Below are positions 35,301 through 43,815 of a stretch of DNA of 52,621 nucleotides, in pieces. The notes beneath the pieces were generated by a model that had not been told where the DNA came from, ran no database searches, and saw only the letters and a list, made by a program, of their open reading frames with translations. The position numbers and the translations under genes were made by a program. Origin of the DNA: an uncultured Mitsuokella sp. (GTDB lineage Bacteria; Bacillota; Negativicutes; Selenomonadales; Selenomonadaceae); assembly GCA_945877355.1 (NCBI GenBank), contig CAMCRT010000006.1, positions 1 through 52,621 on the forward strand, in the 5' to 3' direction. Positions within the stretch are counted from its first letter, which is position 1; every line of letters starts with the position of its first letter.

Positions 35301-36058
35301 TATTCGTTGTAGCAGGCACGAAGGACGGGCGTGAGCTCACAGAGCGTCTCGTGAAGACGGGAGAGCGCGTCATGGCGTCTGTCGTCAGCACATACGGTGA
35401 GCAGCTTTTAGCTTCTTGTGGGGATAGCCTCTCTATAAATGACAAACCGCTGGATGAGGAGGGGCTTTGCCATTGTATTCGTGGGCAGGGCATACGCATC
35501 CTGGTGGATGCAAGCCATCCCTATGCGGTCAATGTGTCAAAGAACGCAATGGAAGCCTGCCGAAGGGCGGGCATTCCCTATATTCGCTATGAACGGGATC
35601 TCACGAAAATAACCTATAGGAATATTCATGTGGCCCATAGCTACGAGGAGGCAGCGGCTCTAGCTGCCAGTCTTGGGAAAAATATTTTCCTGACGACGGG
35701 CAGCCGGAATCTGCAAAAATTTGTCCAGTCGGAGGACTTGGCAGGCTGCAATCTTACAGCCCGCGTCCTTCCCACGAGCGAAGTCCTTGGGCTGTGCGAG
35801 GGACTATCTCTTTCGCCACGCCAAATTATTGCCATGCAGGGACCCTTTTCCAAGGAAATGAACATGGCCATGTTTGCCCAGTGTCATGCGGACGTGATTG
35901 TCACGAAGAACAGCGGCACCATTGGCGGTACAGATACAAAGCTGGCGGCAGCGGAGGAAATGGGCCTTCCCGTTGTTCTCATTGACAGACCTGTTCTAGA
36001 TTATGATCACGTTGCCCATACCTACGAGGAAGTGATCCGATTTGTGGAGGAACATTGA
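35297..36058 (+). CDS. cbiJ: Cobalt-precorrin-6A reductase CbiJ
   Basis: A 253-residue NAD(P)H-dependent reductase of the CobK/CbiJ family, producing cobalt-precorrin-6B. IFVVAGTKDGRELTERL opens the N-terminal nucleotide-binding region. VDASHPYAVNVSKNA and ITKNSGTIGGTDTKLAAA (seen here as VTKNSGTIGG) are conserved substrate-binding elements. It overlaps cbiH by four bases and cbiC by one (TGATG). Length is typical. Confidence 0.93.
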   Translation: MIFVVAGTKDGRELTERLVKTGERVMASVVSTYGEQLLASCGDSLSINDKPLDEEGLCHCIRGQGIRILVDASHPYAVNVSKNAMEACRRAGIPYIRYERDLTKITYRNIHVAHSYEEAAALAASLGKNIFLTTGSRNLQKFVQSEDLAGCNLTARVLPTSEVLGLCEGLSLSPRQIIAMQGPFSKEMNMAMFAQCHADVIVTKNSGTIGGTDTKLAAAEEMGLPVVLIDRPVLDYDHVAHTYEEVIRFVEEH

Positions 36059-36693
36059 TGGATTTTATCAAGAAGCCGATGGCGATAGAAAACCGCAGCA
36101 TGGAGATTATTGCACCTTATCTTGAGAAGCTGCACCTGACATCAGAGCAGGTGAAGGTCTATTCCCGCATGATTCATGCGGCAGGTGATGTGGAGTATGC
36201 GCCTATCATACGGATGTCGAAAGACGCAATCGACGCAGGAATGAAAGCGCTCCGGGCGGGCTGCGATATCTTTACCGATGTGGAGATGGTTCGCACAGGC
36301 ATAAATAAGCGAAAGCTTTCTTCCTTTGGCGGATCCGTCCACTGTCGTGTGGCAGATCCGGAAGTGGCGGCAAAAGCAAAGGAGCAGGGAATTACCCGCT
36401 CCATGCAGGCCATGCGGTCCTTTGGGACGTTGCTCAATGGCAATATTGTCGCTATAGGCAATGCACCTACGGCGCTTTTCGAGGTGCTGCGTCTCATCCG
36501 TGAGGAGGGAATAAGGCCCGCCTGTGTGGTGGGAATCCCCGTGGGATTCGTGGGAGCAGCGGACTCCAAAAAGGCGCTTGAGGAGAATGGAATTGTCCCA
36601 TATATCACGGTGGAAGGTACAAAGGGCGGCAGCCCCATTGCCGTAGCGGCCATCAATGCCATGATGTATCTCATTGACAACACGCGCGACTGA
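36058..36693 (+). CDS. cbiC: Cobalt-precorrin-8 methylmutase CbiC
   Basis: A 211-residue isomerase moving the methyl group from C11 to C12 to give cobyrinate. The signature VYSRMIHAAGDVEYAP contains the catalytic histidine. VVGIPVGFVGAADSKKAL is typical of the family. The ATG at 36058 overlaps the cbiJ stop; a TTG one codon earlier is the alternative. The 27-bp gap after it, with a good ribosome site for cbiA, is the largest in the 28-kb run. Confidence 0.95.
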   Translation: MDFIKKPMAIENRSMEIIAPYLEKLHLTSEQVKVYSRMIHAAGDVEYAPIIRMSKDAIDAGMKALRAGCDIFTDVEMVRTGINKRKLSSFGGSVHCRVADPEVAAKAKEQGITRSMQAMRSFGTLLNGNIVAIGNAPTALFEVLRLIREEGIRPACVVGIPVGFVGAADSKKALEENGIVPYITVEGTKGGSPIAVAAINAMMYLIDNTRD

Positions 36694-36720
36694 TTGTTGC
36701 GCGAAAGGAAGGGAAAGGCT

Positions 36721-38085
36721 ATGCAGCAATCGATACCGCGCATTGTCATAGCTGCGACACAATCGGGGTCGGGAAAGACGACCATTGTGACAGGGCTATT
36801 GACAGCGCTTCGTCAACGTGGCATAAATGTGCAGCCGTTCAAGGTCGGACCAGACTATATCGATCCCGGGTATCATCGTATGGCCAGTGGGCGGAACGGG
36901 TGCAACCTTGACACCTGGCTCGTCTCTCCAGAGCAGCTGCCCTCGCTCTTTGCCCTGGAGGCAAAGGAAGCGGATATCGCTGTCATTGAAGGGGTGATGG
37001 GCTTATATGATGGGGGCAGGGATGGCATAAGCTCCACGGCACAGATTGCAAAACTGCTCGATGCCCCTGTCGTGCTTGTCATCGATGTCAAATCCATGGG
37101 CGCTTCGGCAGCTGCCATCGCGAAGGGCTTCCGGGATTACGATCCGGAGGTCTCCTTTGCTGGGGTCATTCTCAATCGCCTCGGGTCGAAGACCCACGAG
37201 GAGATGGTACGGGAGGCGCTAAAGGAGCAGGGGATCCGTGTGCTCGGTGCCATGCGACGGGATGAGACCCTCCGCATGCCGGAGCGCCACCTGGGACTCC
37301 TCCCTGTGGAGGAAAATGCCGAAAAGAATGTATTGTGTGCTATGGGGGAGGCTGTTGCCGCAGAGCTGGATCTGGAGGCACTTCTTCATATTGCCTGCAC
37401 GGTGGATGATCTTGAGGTGCCGGATAACCTTCTCCAAGAGCCGCCAAAGAAGAAACGCTGCCGGATTGGAATTGCCCGGGACGAGGCTTTTTCCTTCCGC
37501 TATCCAGCGAGCATTCGGGCTCTCGAGAAGCTGGGCGCAGAAATCATTTATTTTTCTCCCCTTCGCGATCAGATGATCCCCGCAGTGGATGGGCTTTTCC
37601 TGGGAGGCGGCTTTCCGGAGATGTTTGCAAAGGACCTTGCTCGCAACAAGGGGATGCGTGAGTCCATTCGAGAGGCTGTGGAGAATGGGATGCCCGTCTA
37701 TGCAGAGTGTGGGGGCTACATGTACCTGATGGAAGGCCTTCGTGACTTTGAGGAAAAGACCCATGAAATGTGTGGCGTTTTTTCAGGGGTGGCCGCCATG
37801 ACGAATAAGCTTCAGATGGTGGGCTATGTGGAGGCGGAGCTCTTGGAGGATACCGTGCTTGGGAAAGCTGGCACGAAGCTCCATGGGCATGAATTCCATT
37901 TTTCGGAGAATACAGCAGAGAAAAAAGAGCGGCCCATTCATTTCCGAAAGCTGCGAAATAATGCCACATATCTTGGCGGCCAGTCCTGTAAAAATGCGAT
38001 TGGAAGCTATCTCCATCTTCATTTTCTTGGCTGCCCGGCTGCTGCGGAGAATTTTGTGGAGGCCTGTGAACAATGGGGAAAATAA
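36721..38085 (+). CDS. cbiA: Cobyrinate a,c-diamide synthase CbiA
   Basis: A 454-residue ATP- and glutamine-dependent amidase that amidates the a and c side chains. The N-terminal P-loop AATQSGSGKTTIVTGLL and FKVGPDYIDPGYH mark the synthetase half. The C-terminal class I glutaminase-like half has the catalytic cysteine in YAECGGYMYL and a histidine near SYLHLHF. The ATG at 36721 follows AAGGAAGGGAAAG. It overlaps cobU by 13 bases. Confidence 0.95.
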   Translation: MQQSIPRIVIAATQSGSGKTTIVTGLLTALRQRGINVQPFKVGPDYIDPGYHRMASGRNGCNLDTWLVSPEQLPSLFALEAKEADIAVIEGVMGLYDGGRDGISSTAQIAKLLDAPVVLVIDVKSMGASAAAIAKGFRDYDPEVSFAGVILNRLGSKTHEEMVREALKEQGIRVLGAMRRDETLRMPERHLGLLPVEENAEKNVLCAMGEAVAAELDLEALLHIACTVDDLEVPDNLLQEPPKKKRCRIGIARDEAFSFRYPASIRALEKLGAEIIYFSPLRDQMIPAVDGLFLGGGFPEMFAKDLARNKGMRESIREAVENGMPVYAECGGYMYLMEGLRDFEEKTHEMCGVFSGVAAMTNKLQMVGYVEAELLEDTVLGKAGTKLHGHEFHFSENTAEKKERPIHFRKLRNNATYLGGQSCKNAIGSYLHLHFLGCPAAAENFVEACEQWGK

Positions 38086-38618
38086 TCCTTGTGACAGGGG
38101 GCGCCCGAAGCGGCAAATCCGCCTATGCAGAGGAGCTCGTGGAGCGTATCGGTCATCGCATTGCCTATATCGCGACGGCTCAGGCCTTTGATGAGGAAAT
38201 GCGCCATCGGATCCTTTTGCACCAGGCACGTCGCCCAGCCTCTTGGCAGACACTTGAGGCTCCCTTTCATGCAGAAAAAGCAATAGAGCGTGCGGCAGAG
38301 CAGGCAGATACCATTCTCTTTGACTGCCTCACGGTTTACCTCAGCAATATGCTTTGCAATAAGACGGAGGAGCAGCTACAGGACGAGGAAGCCTGTTACC
38401 AGGAGATGGAGGAGCTGGTGCAGCTCCTCATTGAGGCGGTGCGCTCTTCTGAGGCCACAGCTGTCTTTGTGACGAATGAAGTGGGAGCAGGTATCGTGCC
38501 GGAGAATCATCTCGCTCGCCTTTATCGTGACCTGGCGGGACTTGCCAATCAACGGGCAGCTGCGTATGCATCGGAGGTCTATGCCGTCCTTTGCGGTATC
38601 CCTGTCCGAATCAAATAG
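38073..38618 (+). CDS. cobU: Adenosylcobinamide kinase / guanylyltransferase CobU
   Basis: A 181-residue bifunctional enzyme that phosphorylates adenosylcobinamide and transfers GMP to it. The P-loop is LVTGGARSGKSAYAEEL (about 6-22), followed by YIATAQAFDEEMRHRI with the guanylylated-histidine region HQARRPASW. VFVTNEVGAGIVPE is the usual C-terminal motif. It overlaps cbiA by 13 bases, and its stop lies within the ribosome site of cbiP. Confidence 0.95.
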   Translation: MGKIILVTGGARSGKSAYAEELVERIGHRIAYIATAQAFDEEMRHRILLHQARRPASWQTLEAPFHAEKAIERAAEQADTILFDCLTVYLSNMLCNKTEEQLQDEEACYQEMEELVQLLIEAVRSSEATAVFVTNEVGAGIVPENHLARLYRDLAGLANQRAAAYASEVYAVLCGIPVRIK

Positions 38619-38628
38619 GAGGCAGATG

Positions 38629-40146
38629 ATGGGAAATTGCATCATGCTCATGGGGACAAGCTCCCATGTGGGAAAGAGCATCCTGACGACCGCGCTATGC
38701 AGGATCTTCTATCAGGAGGGGAGGCACGTCGTCCCCTTCAAGGCGCAAAATATGGCACTGAACTCCTATGTGACAGAGGAAGGCCTCGAAATGGGACGCG
38801 CACAGGTCGCCCAGGCGGAGGCAGCAGGACTTCGGCCCATGGTGGATATGAATCCTGTACTCTTGAAGCCCACTGGAGACTCCCGTTCGCAGGTAATCCT
38901 GGCGGGGAAGCCCGTGGGCAATATGAATGCTAGGGAATACCATACTGGCTATTCCCTCAAGGCCTTTGAGGAGGTAAAAAAATCTCTGGCCCGTCTCCAG
39001 AAGGAATATGACTGCCTCGTCATCGAGGGGGCAGGGAGCCCCGCAGAAATCAATCTAAAGGCCAATGACATCGTAAATATGCGGGTGGCAAAGTATCTGA
39101 ACGCCCCAGTCCTTTTGATTGCAGATATCGATCGAGGCGGGGCGCTTGCCTCACTCGTGGGGACATTGGAGCTCTTGGACGAGGATGAGAGAGCTCTTGT
39201 CAAAGGGCTTGTCGTCAATAAATTTCGTGGAGATGTATCCCTTCTGACGCCTGCCGTGGATTTCCTCGAGAAGAAAACGGGGAAGCCTGTCCTTGGCATT
39301 GTGCCCCATATCGAGGAGCTCGGCATTGACGATGAGGATTCTGTGTCCCTTGAGGATAAAAAGGAGACCTTAAAGCGCGACCTTGATATCGTGGTACTGC
39401 GTCTGCCGAAGCTTTCAAATTTCACAGATTTTGATGCGCTGGAGGCAGAGCCGGATGTGGCCCTTCGCTATGTTTCAGATAGGTCAGAGCTAGGGACGCC
39501 CGATCTCATTCTCCTGCCCGGCTCAAAGAATACCACGGAGGATCTCCTGTTCCTTCGGGAGACAGGTCTGGAGGAAGCAATTCGTAAGCGTCATGCTACA
39601 GGAACGCCTATTATTGGGATTTGTGGCGGTTATCAGATGCTTGGAAAGAAGATTCACGATCCAAGCCATGTGGAGTCGGACCATACCCATACAGAAGGTT
39701 TGGGCTATCTGCCTATGGAAACGACCTTTTATGCAGAAAAGCATACGACCCAGGTCACCGCTACGGCGGAATTTACATTTCTTGGGAAAAAATTTCATCG
39801 AGAAGGGCTGCCAGGCTATGAAATCCACATGGGTGAAACCATATTCCTGGAGGAAATCCCGCACCCTTTCCGCATGCTAGAGCAGCAGGGGGCAGCTCAT
39901 GTCCTTGATGGAGCTGTATCACAGGATGGTACTGTCCTTGGCACATATATCCATGGCGTATTCGACGGAGATGCATTTCGCCGCGATCTCTTGAATCTCC
40001 TCCGGGGGCGGAAGGGCTTGCCTGCTCTATCGGAGCAACGGAATGTTCGTCGTGAGAAGGAGAGAGCATACGATAGGCTGGCGGATATTGTTCGCAAGAG
40101 CCTGGATATGAAGAAGCTGGCCGCTATCATGGGAGCGGGCAAATGA
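38629..40146 (+). CDS. cbiP: Cobyric acid synthase CbiP/CobQ
   Basis: A 505-residue enzyme that amidates side chains b, d, e and g. The N-terminal synthetase region starts MLMGTSSHVGKSILTTALCR. FKAQNMALNSYVTEEGLEMG is a CobQ hallmark. The glutaminase half carries the catalytic Cys in PIIGICGGYQMLGK and the histidine in YIHGVFDGDAF. AGGAGG at 38617-38622 supports ATG 38629 (six-base spacer), though ATG 38626 one codon earlier is possible. The open frame upstream overlaps cobU and is not used. It overlaps cbiB by four bases. Confidence 0.95.
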   Translation: MGNCIMLMGTSSHVGKSILTTALCRIFYQEGRHVVPFKAQNMALNSYVTEEGLEMGRAQVAQAEAAGLRPMVDMNPVLLKPTGDSRSQVILAGKPVGNMNAREYHTGYSLKAFEEVKKSLARLQKEYDCLVIEGAGSPAEINLKANDIVNMRVAKYLNAPVLLIADIDRGGALASLVGTLELLDEDERALVKGLVVNKFRGDVSLLTPAVDFLEKKTGKPVLGIVPHIEELGIDDEDSVSLEDKKETLKRDLDIVVLRLPKLSNFTDFDALEAEPDVALRYVSDRSELGTPDLILLPGSKNTTEDLLFLRETGLEEAIRKRHATGTPIIGICGGYQMLGKKIHDPSHVESDHTHTEGLGYLPMETTFYAEKHTTQVTATAEFTFLGKKFHREGLPGYEIHMGETIFLEEIPHPFRMLEQQGAAHVLDGAVSQDGTVLGTYIHGVFDGDAFRRDLLNLLRGRKGLPALSEQRNVRREKERAYDRLADIVRKSLDMKKLAAIMGAGK

Positions 40147-41105
40147 TGGCGGGGATCCTTGCATTTTTTATCGATGCCATTTTAGGAGATCCGCGAACAA
40201 GACTTCACCCTGTCGTAGTTATGGGAAATGGGATTTCCCTGCTGGAAAAACTGCTATATCGGGAGGCAGATGCGGCGAGGACAAAGCTCATCAAGGGGGC
40301 GATTCTTGTGGGAATCGTCCTTTTTGCAAGTTTTGCAACGGGACTTATACTGTCTCTACTTTCAAGCCGCATATCGCTTCCCTTTTGCCGGGATATCGTT
40401 GAGGGGGCATTCCTATCCTTCATGATTTCCCCACGGAGCCTCGCGCAGGCCGGTGGGGAAATTCACAATCTCCTGCTGGCCGGGAATCTATCGGAGGCAA
40501 GGCGAAAAGTAGGGTGGATCGTGGGGCGTGATACAGAAAAGCTAGATGAGGCTGAAGTCTCCCGAGCCACGGTTGAAACGATTGCAGAGAGCACCTGCGA
40601 TGGGATTATTGCTCCACTTTTCTTCTATGCGATTGGTGGATTGCCTCTTGCCTTTCTTTATCGAGCAGCAAATACAATGGATTCCATGCTGGGCTACAAA
40701 AATGATCGGTATTTGTTCTTTGGCCGGGTGGCAGCTCGTGTGGATGATGTATTAAACCTCATTCCCGCCCGTCTTTCGGGGCTCTTTCTCGTCTTTGCAG
40801 CGGCCCTTTTAGGCTTTGATTATCGAAATGCCATTCGGATCATGTGCCGTGACGCCAGGAAGCATCCGAGCCCCAATAGCGGCTTCTCGGAGGCCTCTGT
40901 CGCCGGAGCTCTTCGTATCCGGCTTGGGGGATTCAATACCTACTTTGGCAAAAAGACATTTCGCGCCTACATGGGGGACTCGTTGGAAGCGCTTTCCGCC
41001 CGCCACATCACGGCTGCCATTCGCATGATGTACGTGGCTACACTTCTTTTCCTCGCTACACTCTACGTGCTTAGCTTCGTCTATTCCATTGGAGTCATTT
41101 CATGA
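40143..41105 (+). CDS. cbiB: Adenosylcobinamide-phosphate synthase CbiB
   Basis: A 320-residue integral membrane protein that attaches (R)-1-amino-2-propanol phosphate (or its precursor) to adenosylcobyric acid. The N-terminus FFIDAILGDPRTRLHPVVVMG and later VETIAESTCDGIIAPLFF and MDSMLGYKNDRYLFFGRVAARVDD are conserved. About five transmembrane segments are visible. It overlaps cbiP and cobS by four bases each. CobD, which makes the aminopropanol phosphate, is encoded two genes downstream. Confidence 0.95.
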   Translation: MMAGILAFFIDAILGDPRTRLHPVVVMGNGISLLEKLLYREADAARTKLIKGAILVGIVLFASFATGLILSLLSSRISLPFCRDIVEGAFLSFMISPRSLAQAGGEIHNLLLAGNLSEARRKVGWIVGRDTEKLDEAEVSRATVETIAESTCDGIIAPLFFYAIGGLPLAFLYRAANTMDSMLGYKNDRYLFFGRVAARVDDVLNLIPARLSGLFLVFAAALLGFDYRNAIRIMCRDARKHPSPNSGFSEASVAGALRIRLGGFNTYFGKKTFRAYMGDSLEALSARHITAAIRMMYVATLLFLATLYVLSFVYSIGVIS

Positions 41106-41866
41106 AATCCTTTTTAATAGCCTTGCAATTTTTGACTCGCATACAGCTTGTCACCCAGAAATCTTGGACTGCTGAGGACTTTGGGAAAAGCACCCGGGCA
41201 TTCCCCCTCGTGGGCTTCGTCTTGGGGATCGTTCAGATGCTCGTTGCCTGGGGGCTTCTGCAGACCCTTGGCATTTGCAACACGACCGTTGGAATTTTGC
41301 TTTTGCTGCCGATTATCCTGACGGGGGGACTTCACTCTGATGGCTTTATGGATACGGTAGATGGTGTTTTTTCCGGCAGGGACCGGGAGCGAAAACTGGA
41401 AATCATGAAGGACAGCCGGGTGGGCTCCTATGGCGTCGTGGCCTTTGTCTGTCTTATGTTCTTTACTTGGTCGCTTCTTCGGGATACCCCTGCTGCTTTT
41501 TTGCTTCCGGCCGTCTACATTATGCCGGTTGTCGGGCGGATGGCAATGACTTTTGTGATCTGTCGTTTCCCCTATGCACGGAAGGAGGGCATGGGAAAGG
41601 CCTTTGCCGATGCGGCTGATGGGAGAACGCTCGTCCTTGCTCTTGTCACGACATTGATTCTCCTCATGCCCTTTGGTGCAGTAGGATATATTGCCCTGGG
41701 GGCAGGGCTTGTCTTCGCTTTTTTCTTTGCCCGTTATATCAAGGGCGTCCTTGGAGGACTTACGGGGGATGTCTATGGAGCCACAGAGCTTTTGACGGAG
41801 ATGGTCGTTCTCATGAGCATTCTTGCCTTGTCTAAGATTTTACAATACAGTTCAATTATGTGGTGA
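41102..41866 (+). CDS. cobS: Adenosylcobinamide-GDP ribazoletransferase CobS
   Basis: A 254-residue membrane enzyme joining adenosylcobinamide-GDP with alpha-ribazole (phosphate), the last assembly step. The N-terminus SFLIALQFLTRIQL, the central TGGLHSDGFMDTVDGVFSGR with metal-binding aspartates, and GLTGDVYGATELLTEM are CobS signatures. About six hydrophobic segments. Its alpha-ribazole donor requires CobT, which is not in the window. Confidence 0.95.
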   Translation: MKSFLIALQFLTRIQLVTQKSWTAEDFGKSTRAFPLVGFVLGIVQMLVAWGLLQTLGICNTTVGILLLLPIILTGGLHSDGFMDTVDGVFSGRDRERKLEIMKDSRVGSYGVVAFVCLMFFTWSLLRDTPAAFLLPAVYIMPVVGRMAMTFVICRFPYARKEGMGKAFADAADGRTLVLALVTTLILLMPFGAVGYIALGAGLVFAFFFARYIKGVLGGLTGDVYGATELLTEMVVLMSILALSKILQYSSIMW

Positions 41867-41878
41867 AAAGGAGCCTGT

Positions 41879-42946
41879 ATGAATCGCTTTCAGCATGGCG
41901 GAGACATATACGATACGCCGCCTTTGAATGGCTGGCTTGACTTTTCCGCTAATATCAATCCCCTGGGTCTTGCTTCGGAAATCCAGAGGGTGCTGCAGGA
42001 GGCAATCGGGGAAATCGTTCACTATCCCGATCCCCATTGCAAAGCGCTAAAAAAAGCTATTGGAATGTATTACAGCATTCCCGAAGAGAGCATCCTCCTG
42101 GGGAATGGAGCGAGCGAGCTGTTTTATTTGTTCTTTCATACCATGAGACCGCGCCGTGCGATCGTTCCCGTTCCTTCTTTTAGCGAATATGAGCGCGCTG
42201 CCCTCTCTGTAGGATGTGAGGTGGTTTACTTCCCACTGGCGGAATCGGAAGGCTTTGACCTCGATACGGAAGCCCTGGGACGTTGCATCAAAGAGGGCGA
42301 CGTCGTTCTTCTGGGGAATCCAAATAACCCTACGGGGCGTCTCTTGTCTTGCGAAGATATACGTTTCCTTGTCCGTACGGTGGAGGAAAAAAGAGCTTGG
42401 CTCGTCCTGGATGAATCCTTTTTGCAGTTTCTTGCCGATGGGGAGAGATTTCCGTCTCATTATCTTGTAAGGACGTATGCACATGTGGTCGTCATGGAAT
42501 CGTTGACGAAGTTCTACGCTATTCCTGGGCTTCGCTTAGGCTTTGCTTCTATGCCTGCGAGCTTGCGAGAGCGTATGGAGCGGGGAAAGGATGTGTGGAA
42601 TGTCAATCACCTCGCGCAGCTGGCTGGTGTAGAGGCCTTTCGCCTGGCTGATTATCGTAGAGAATCCCGAAGCATGGTCGCTGAGGAAGCAGCTTTCCTG
42701 ATGGAAGGACTGAGAAGACTTCCTGGAATTCGGCCGCTTGTTCCCAGTGTGAATTTTATTCTTCTCAATGTACACGGAACAGGGAAAACCTCGACGGCTC
42801 TGACTGGGAGCATGCGGGGAAAAGGGATACTCGTCCGGGATTGTGCCAATTACCCGGGTCTTGATGGGCGGAGCTATTTGCGCATCGCAGTGCGCTCACG
42901 TGAGGAGAACAATAGGATTTTGCAGGCATGGAAGGAAATACTATGA
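41879..42946 (+). CDS. cobD: L-threonine-O-3-phosphate decarboxylase CobD
   Basis: A 355-residue fold-type I PLP enzyme making (R)-1-amino-2-propanol O-2-phosphate, the linker of the nucleotide loop. It resembles histidinol-phosphate aminotransferase. HGGDIYDTPPLNGWLDFSANINPLG at the N-terminus is specific to the CobD group. GNPNNPTGRLL, LDESFLQF and the PLP-lysine region ESLTKFYAIPGLRLGF are present. The neighbours cbiB, cobS and cobC decide for CobD over HisC. It overlaps cobC (ATGA). Confidence 0.92.
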   Translation: MNRFQHGGDIYDTPPLNGWLDFSANINPLGLASEIQRVLQEAIGEIVHYPDPHCKALKKAIGMYYSIPEESILLGNGASELFYLFFHTMRPRRAIVPVPSFSEYERAALSVGCEVVYFPLAESEGFDLDTEALGRCIKEGDVVLLGNPNNPTGRLLSCEDIRFLVRTVEEKRAWLVLDESFLQFLADGERFPSHYLVRTYAHVVVMESLTKFYAIPGLRLGFASMPASLRERMERGKDVWNVNHLAQLAGVEAFRLADYRRESRSMVAEEAAFLMEGLRRLPGIRPLVPSVNFILLNVHGTGKTSTALTGSMRGKGILVRDCANYPGLDGRSYLRIAVRSREENNRILQAWKEIL

Positions 42947-43560
42947 CACACCTTTATTTGATTCGCCATGGACAGACGGAATGGAATTTGGCCGGACGCT
43001 ATCAGGGCCAGTCGGATGTCCCTCTTTCACAAAAGGGAATCGATCAGGCAAATTCTCTCGCACGGAATTTCCCTGCAAAAGCCCTCGATGCTGTCTATTC
43101 GAGTGATCTAAAGAGAGCAGTGGCCACGGCACAAGCTGTGGCAGATAAATTTTCTCTTGAGGTGCAGAGGAAGCCAGCGTTGCGGGAACTGAGCTTCGGC
43201 GCATGGGAAGGTCTCACCTATGACCAGATTGTGGAAAAGTGGCCTGAGGCGTTGAGAGATTTCTTCATCCATCCTGATGTGCTGCATATTCCCGAAGGGG
43301 AATCTTTTCCCATTTTACAGAAAAGAGCAGTCGGGTGTATTCAAGCGATTTTGCGCGAAAATGAGGGAAAGAGCATCGCTGTATTCGCCCATGGTGCTAT
43401 TTTGCGGGCGATTCTTGCAGATGCACTAGGCGTCCCGCTAGCGAACGTTTGGCGGCTGCGCCAAAGCAATACAGCTGTCAATCGTATCGACTATGCAAAA
43501 GATGGCGTTCCTGTTGTCGAGTACATCAACAACACAGCACATTTGCCAGAGAACATCTAG
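42943..43560 (+). CDS. cobC: Histidine phosphatase family protein, probable alpha-ribazole phosphatase CobC
   Basis: A 205-residue phosphatase of the phosphoglycerate-mutase-like family. The phosphohistidine motif LIRHGQTEWN is at about residues 5-14, and the second histidine lies in AVFAHGAILRAIL. Position at the end of the cob cluster makes alpha-ribazole 5'-phosphate the likely substrate, but the family is promiscuous and sequence alone does not prove it. The ATG at 42943 overlaps the cobD stop and follows AAGGAAA. No terminator is evident in the 57 bp before the tRNA promoter. Confidence 0.85.
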   Translation: MTHLYLIRHGQTEWNLAGRYQGQSDVPLSQKGIDQANSLARNFPAKALDAVYSSDLKRAVATAQAVADKFSLEVQRKPALRELSFGAWEGLTYDQIVEKWPEALRDFFIHPDVLHIPEGESFPILQKRAVGCIQAILRENEGKSIAVFAHGAILRAILADALGVPLANVWRLRQSNTAVNRIDYAKDGVPVVEYINNTAHLPENI

Positions 43561-43616
43561 TATCGACTGGGCATATCGGAATTCTATAAGTTTTATTGTT
43601 TATTAAGAAAATTCTC

Positions 43617-43645
43617 TTGACAAATTCTATGCTCTATGGTTAGAT
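43617..43645 (+). promoter_or_regulatory. Candidate promoter of tRNA-Leu
   Basis: TTGACA at 43617-43622 is a perfect -35. At 17-bp spacing the -10 is only TTAGAT (43640-43645), so the -10 is uncertain. A start about seven bases later would give a very short leader before the tRNA at 43657. Confidence 0.5.
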
Positions 43646-43656
43646 AGTATAGATTG

Positions 43657-43741
<85 letters not shown>

Positions 43742-43749
43742 GAAATTTT

Positions 43750-43779
43750 CGCTCACTGCGTTGCAGTGGGCGTTTCTTT
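43750..43779 (+). terminator. Intrinsic terminator after tRNA-Leu
   Basis: A 10-bp stem CGCTCACTGC (43750-43759) / GCAGTGGGCG (43763-43772), with one G-T wobble and loop GTT, followed by TTTCTTT. It lies between the tRNA and prmA, so prmA needs read-through or a promoter not identified here. Confidence 0.8.
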
Positions 43780-43815
43780 ATTCCACGAGAGATTTCGGAA
43801 GAAAGGAAGAGGCTT

